A stretch of DNA of 18,171 nucleotides from contig JAAMXY010001553.1 of the NCBI GenBank assembly GCA_019677205.1, forward strand, positions 1-18,171, written 5' to 3'. The notes under the pieces are model-generated. The model searched no databases. It worked only from the letters and a program-made list of their open reading frames with translations, and was not told the origin of the DNA. This DNA comes from Pinguiococcus pyrenoidosus (lineage: Eukaryota; Sar; Pinguiophyceae; Pinguiochrysidales; Pinguiochrysidaceae). The position numbers and the translations under genes were made by a program. How positions within the stretch are numbered: the first letter of the stretch is position 1; each line of letters opens with the position of its first letter. Below, piece after piece: positions 16,454 to 18,171 of this stretch.

Positions 16454-17898
16454 TCAGTGCAGCTTCACAGCACGGCGGAAGAGGGTTGACATGACGGCAT
16501 CCATGTTTTCAATGACCTGCAGCCCCAGCTTGTACGATTTGTCGTCCTCGACGGCTTCGTAGATCAGCAGGACGCCCCGGCCCTGGTCGAGGGTGCCCGA
16601 CAGCTTGCCGTCCAGGATCATGAGACCTAGCTTCCTCTCCACCATGGCCACGGGGAGGTTGATCAACGAAGCGATGTGGGAGATCTCCACGCAGCTGAAC
16701 GGTTCGATGAGCTTCAACAGGTTGTTCTCGAGCATCTGCTCGTAGAGCTTCTCCAGATGGTGCGCGATGAGCACGTCCGAGTTGAGCATCGCGGAGTGCT
16801 CCTCATGTGCCGACTTGAAGTCCTCCAGGCTGCGCTTCTTCGCCGCATTTGCGATCTGCACGAGGCCCTCGAGGCCCTCCCCGGAGTACTTCACGGCCTT
16901 CTTTCCACTGAGGACGCTGGCAACCTCGCTCGCTTGATCCCCAAGGATCTTGCACAGAATCATGTAGCGAATGCAAATGATAGCACGGCTGTCCTTGCCC
17001 TGATCATAGCCCTCGAAGGCCTCGAGGAAGTAGCTGTAGCTCGTGTGATAGTCCTCTTCCTCGCAGTAGAGCTTCCCCGACATCTCGTCCAGCTCCGCCT
17101 GCAGCACCGGCGAGATGTACACGCTGTTCGCCGCTGTGCGGCTCGCCGTGAGAGCCGCTTTGGACTTGGGGAGGTTCCGCAGTGCATGGTGCAGCTTGGC
17201 TTCCACCAGGTGCGTGTCCAGCAGCAGCTGCTTGTCGTCCAGCTTCTTCAGCTCCCGCAGAAGAGCACCGGTGGTCCGCAAGCCTGTGCAAGGGGAAGCG
17301 GAGCATCGCATTCGTCAGTGAGCCACGTCCCTCCTTCTCTGCGCCCAGCGCTTGGTCGCACTTCTCGCCCTCTCTACGGACCTTCGTGGTACTCTCCGGA
17401 GAGGTACTGCATGTTGGCAAAGCGCGCCTGCATCCGGTGGCGCAGGAAGGTCCGATTCTCCCGGATGCACCATTGAATCACGGCCTTGGTCAAGTCGACT
17501 TGCATCACGAGCGAGTCCGGCACTTCCTCCACCATGTCCAGGATGCTCCGGACGATCTTGGCGGTCTTGGCCTTGGGAATGCGCGCGAAGAACGCGCTGT
17601 GGCTGAAGAGCAGATCCTTCAGCCCCTCCACGTTCCCCACGCGGCACAGCATCTTGGCCAGGAGGTACATCGCAGCCTCCTTGGCCTTCAACGCGCCCTC
17701 GCTGTCGTCACCATCGTCGAGAATCGCGCTGGCGCCGTTCTGGACAGCAGCTAGCGGCTCCCGAGCTTGCTCGAACGCGCTCTCCAGGTCCTGGACCTTC
17801 AGCAAAAGCGGGTGCGCCACCTCCTCCACTTCTTCCTCGCCCAGTGCCTTCCCCTCGGCCACCTCCACCTCCATGGCAACTTCAGAGCTGTCCGCCAT
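16454..17898 (-). CDS. PSMD11: 26S proteasome lid subunit Rpn6 (PSMD11); one intron
   Basis: Join of 17898-17382 and 17283-16454 on the minus strand, giving 448 residues (human PSMD11 has 422). Rpn6 is a PCI-domain lid subunit of the 19S regulatory particle that clamps lid to core and base. Diagnostic stretches are AKTAKIVRSILDM, NRTFLRHRMQARF, LLRELKKLDDKQLL, LPKSKAALTASRTAAN, SYFLEAFEGYDQ, YMILCKIL, IEPFSCVEISHIASLI, VERKLGLMILDGKL and LDQGRGVLLIYE. The PCI winged helix spans about residues 355-410 and a C-terminal helix follows. I chose ATG 17898 (A at -3, G at +4) over 17964, which directly follows an in-frame TAA and has a poorer context. An acidic N-terminal stretch (EVEVAEGKALGEEEVEEV) is longer than in the human protein. 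The related subunit Rpn5 was considered and fits worse. Confidence 0.95.
17284..17381 (-). other. Intron of the Rpn6 gene (98 bases)
   Basis: On the minus strand it runs from GAAG/GTCCGT to CTTCCCCTTGCACAG. Exon 1 ends in phase 1 and the join gives YHEGL, equivalent to YQEAL in the human protein, so the junction is well supported. CTGAC places a branch-type A 31 bases before the 3' splice site. The donor GTCCGT has C at +3, which is unusual. Confidence 0.9.
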
Positions 17899-18171
17899 CG
17901 TTCTGTTGCTGCGTCGGCCGCGCAAAGCAGGAGAGCCGGAACGCCTAAACGCCGCGGTTGGCATTTAAGATGAGGTTCTTGTTTTCAGCGCCGGCTAGAG
18001 AATTCTGCCGAAGCTTTGTCTTATGATGGTCGTTATCGAGCTGGAAATAACAATGATTTCTGATCGGACGTTGATGATTGTTCTGAAATGGGTTTGGGTT
18101 GAAACGACTTTGGCACATCGATAATCCGTTTAGAGAAGCAGGACCCAGCGGACCCTGGTTCGGACTCTGCA
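17899..18171. promoter_or_regulatory. Upstream region of the Rpn6 gene to the window end
   Basis: This 273-base end piece should contain the Rpn6 promoter. From about 17970 on it is clearly richer in A and T than the genes. I see no gene, tRNA or repeat in it. Confidence 0.35.

Noticed and set aside
16454-17898. Assignment of the PCI protein to Rpn5 (PSMD12)
   Set aside because: Several motifs, such as LPKSKAALTASRTAAN and SYFLEAFEGYDQ, are those of Rpn6/PSMD11.
18090-18171. tRNA-like GGTTCGGACTC near the window end
   Set aside because: The flanking bases do not form a T-arm stem and no acceptor or anticodon arm can be placed upstream.

Overview
This window looks like nuclear DNA of a gene-dense eukaryotic microbe, most likely an alga with a complex (secondary, red-derived) plastid. 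The eukaryotic signs are six short GT-AG spliceosomal introns of 62 to 139 bases, a 26S proteasome lid subunit and a GATOR2 subunit. The plastid inference rests on one protein, a PAP/fibrillin-family protein. Its N-terminus reads as a signal peptide ending in a Ser-Ala-Ser-Ser/Phe site followed by a basic stretch, which resembles the bipartite targeting sequences of heterokont, haptophyte, cryptophyte and peridinin-dinoflagellate type plastids. The exact lineage cannot be fixed from the sequence. No rRNA, tRNA, CRISPR array or recognisable transposon is visible.

There are eight protein genes, and their strands alternate without exception. 1-1665 (+): 3' part of a coiled-coil/LRR protein. 1769-2680 (-): plastid PAP/fibrillin protein. 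3200-4884 (+): CDF/ZnT zinc transporter with a huge His-Gly loop, one intron. 5044-6117 (-): leucine-rich repeat protein. 6380-10300 (+): 1306-residue membrane-anchored TPR protein. 10770-13229 (-): WDR24-like GATOR2 subunit, two introns, ending in a zinc-ribbon/RING. 14162-15944 (+): protein with a C-terminal domain resembling DUF1769 (Duc1 family), two introns. 16454-17898 (-): proteasome subunit Rpn6/PSMD11, one intron. Genes therefore meet tail to tail across 103, 159, 469 and 509 bases and head to head across 519, 262 and 932 bases.

The genes do not form a pathway. They are a mix of housekeeping genes (proteasome, TORC1 nutrient signalling, zinc homeostasis, plastid lipid protein) and scaffold-like repeat proteins (LRR, TPR, coiled coil). 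Each divergent spacer may be a shared promoter, and the short convergent spacers make overlapping 3' UTRs likely.

The gene models of the four spliced genes were assembled by eye from splice signals, reading-frame phase and family similarity. Three features stand out outside simple gene content: strictly alternating gene order, a CTRAC branch-site-like motif in five of six introns, and local tandem or inverted repeats. The repeats include 9-bp minisatellites in two intergenic regions, an 18-bp repeat inside the zinc transporter, and a GTAC-rich hairpin cluster in the largest spacer. No clear novel multi-gene system was found.
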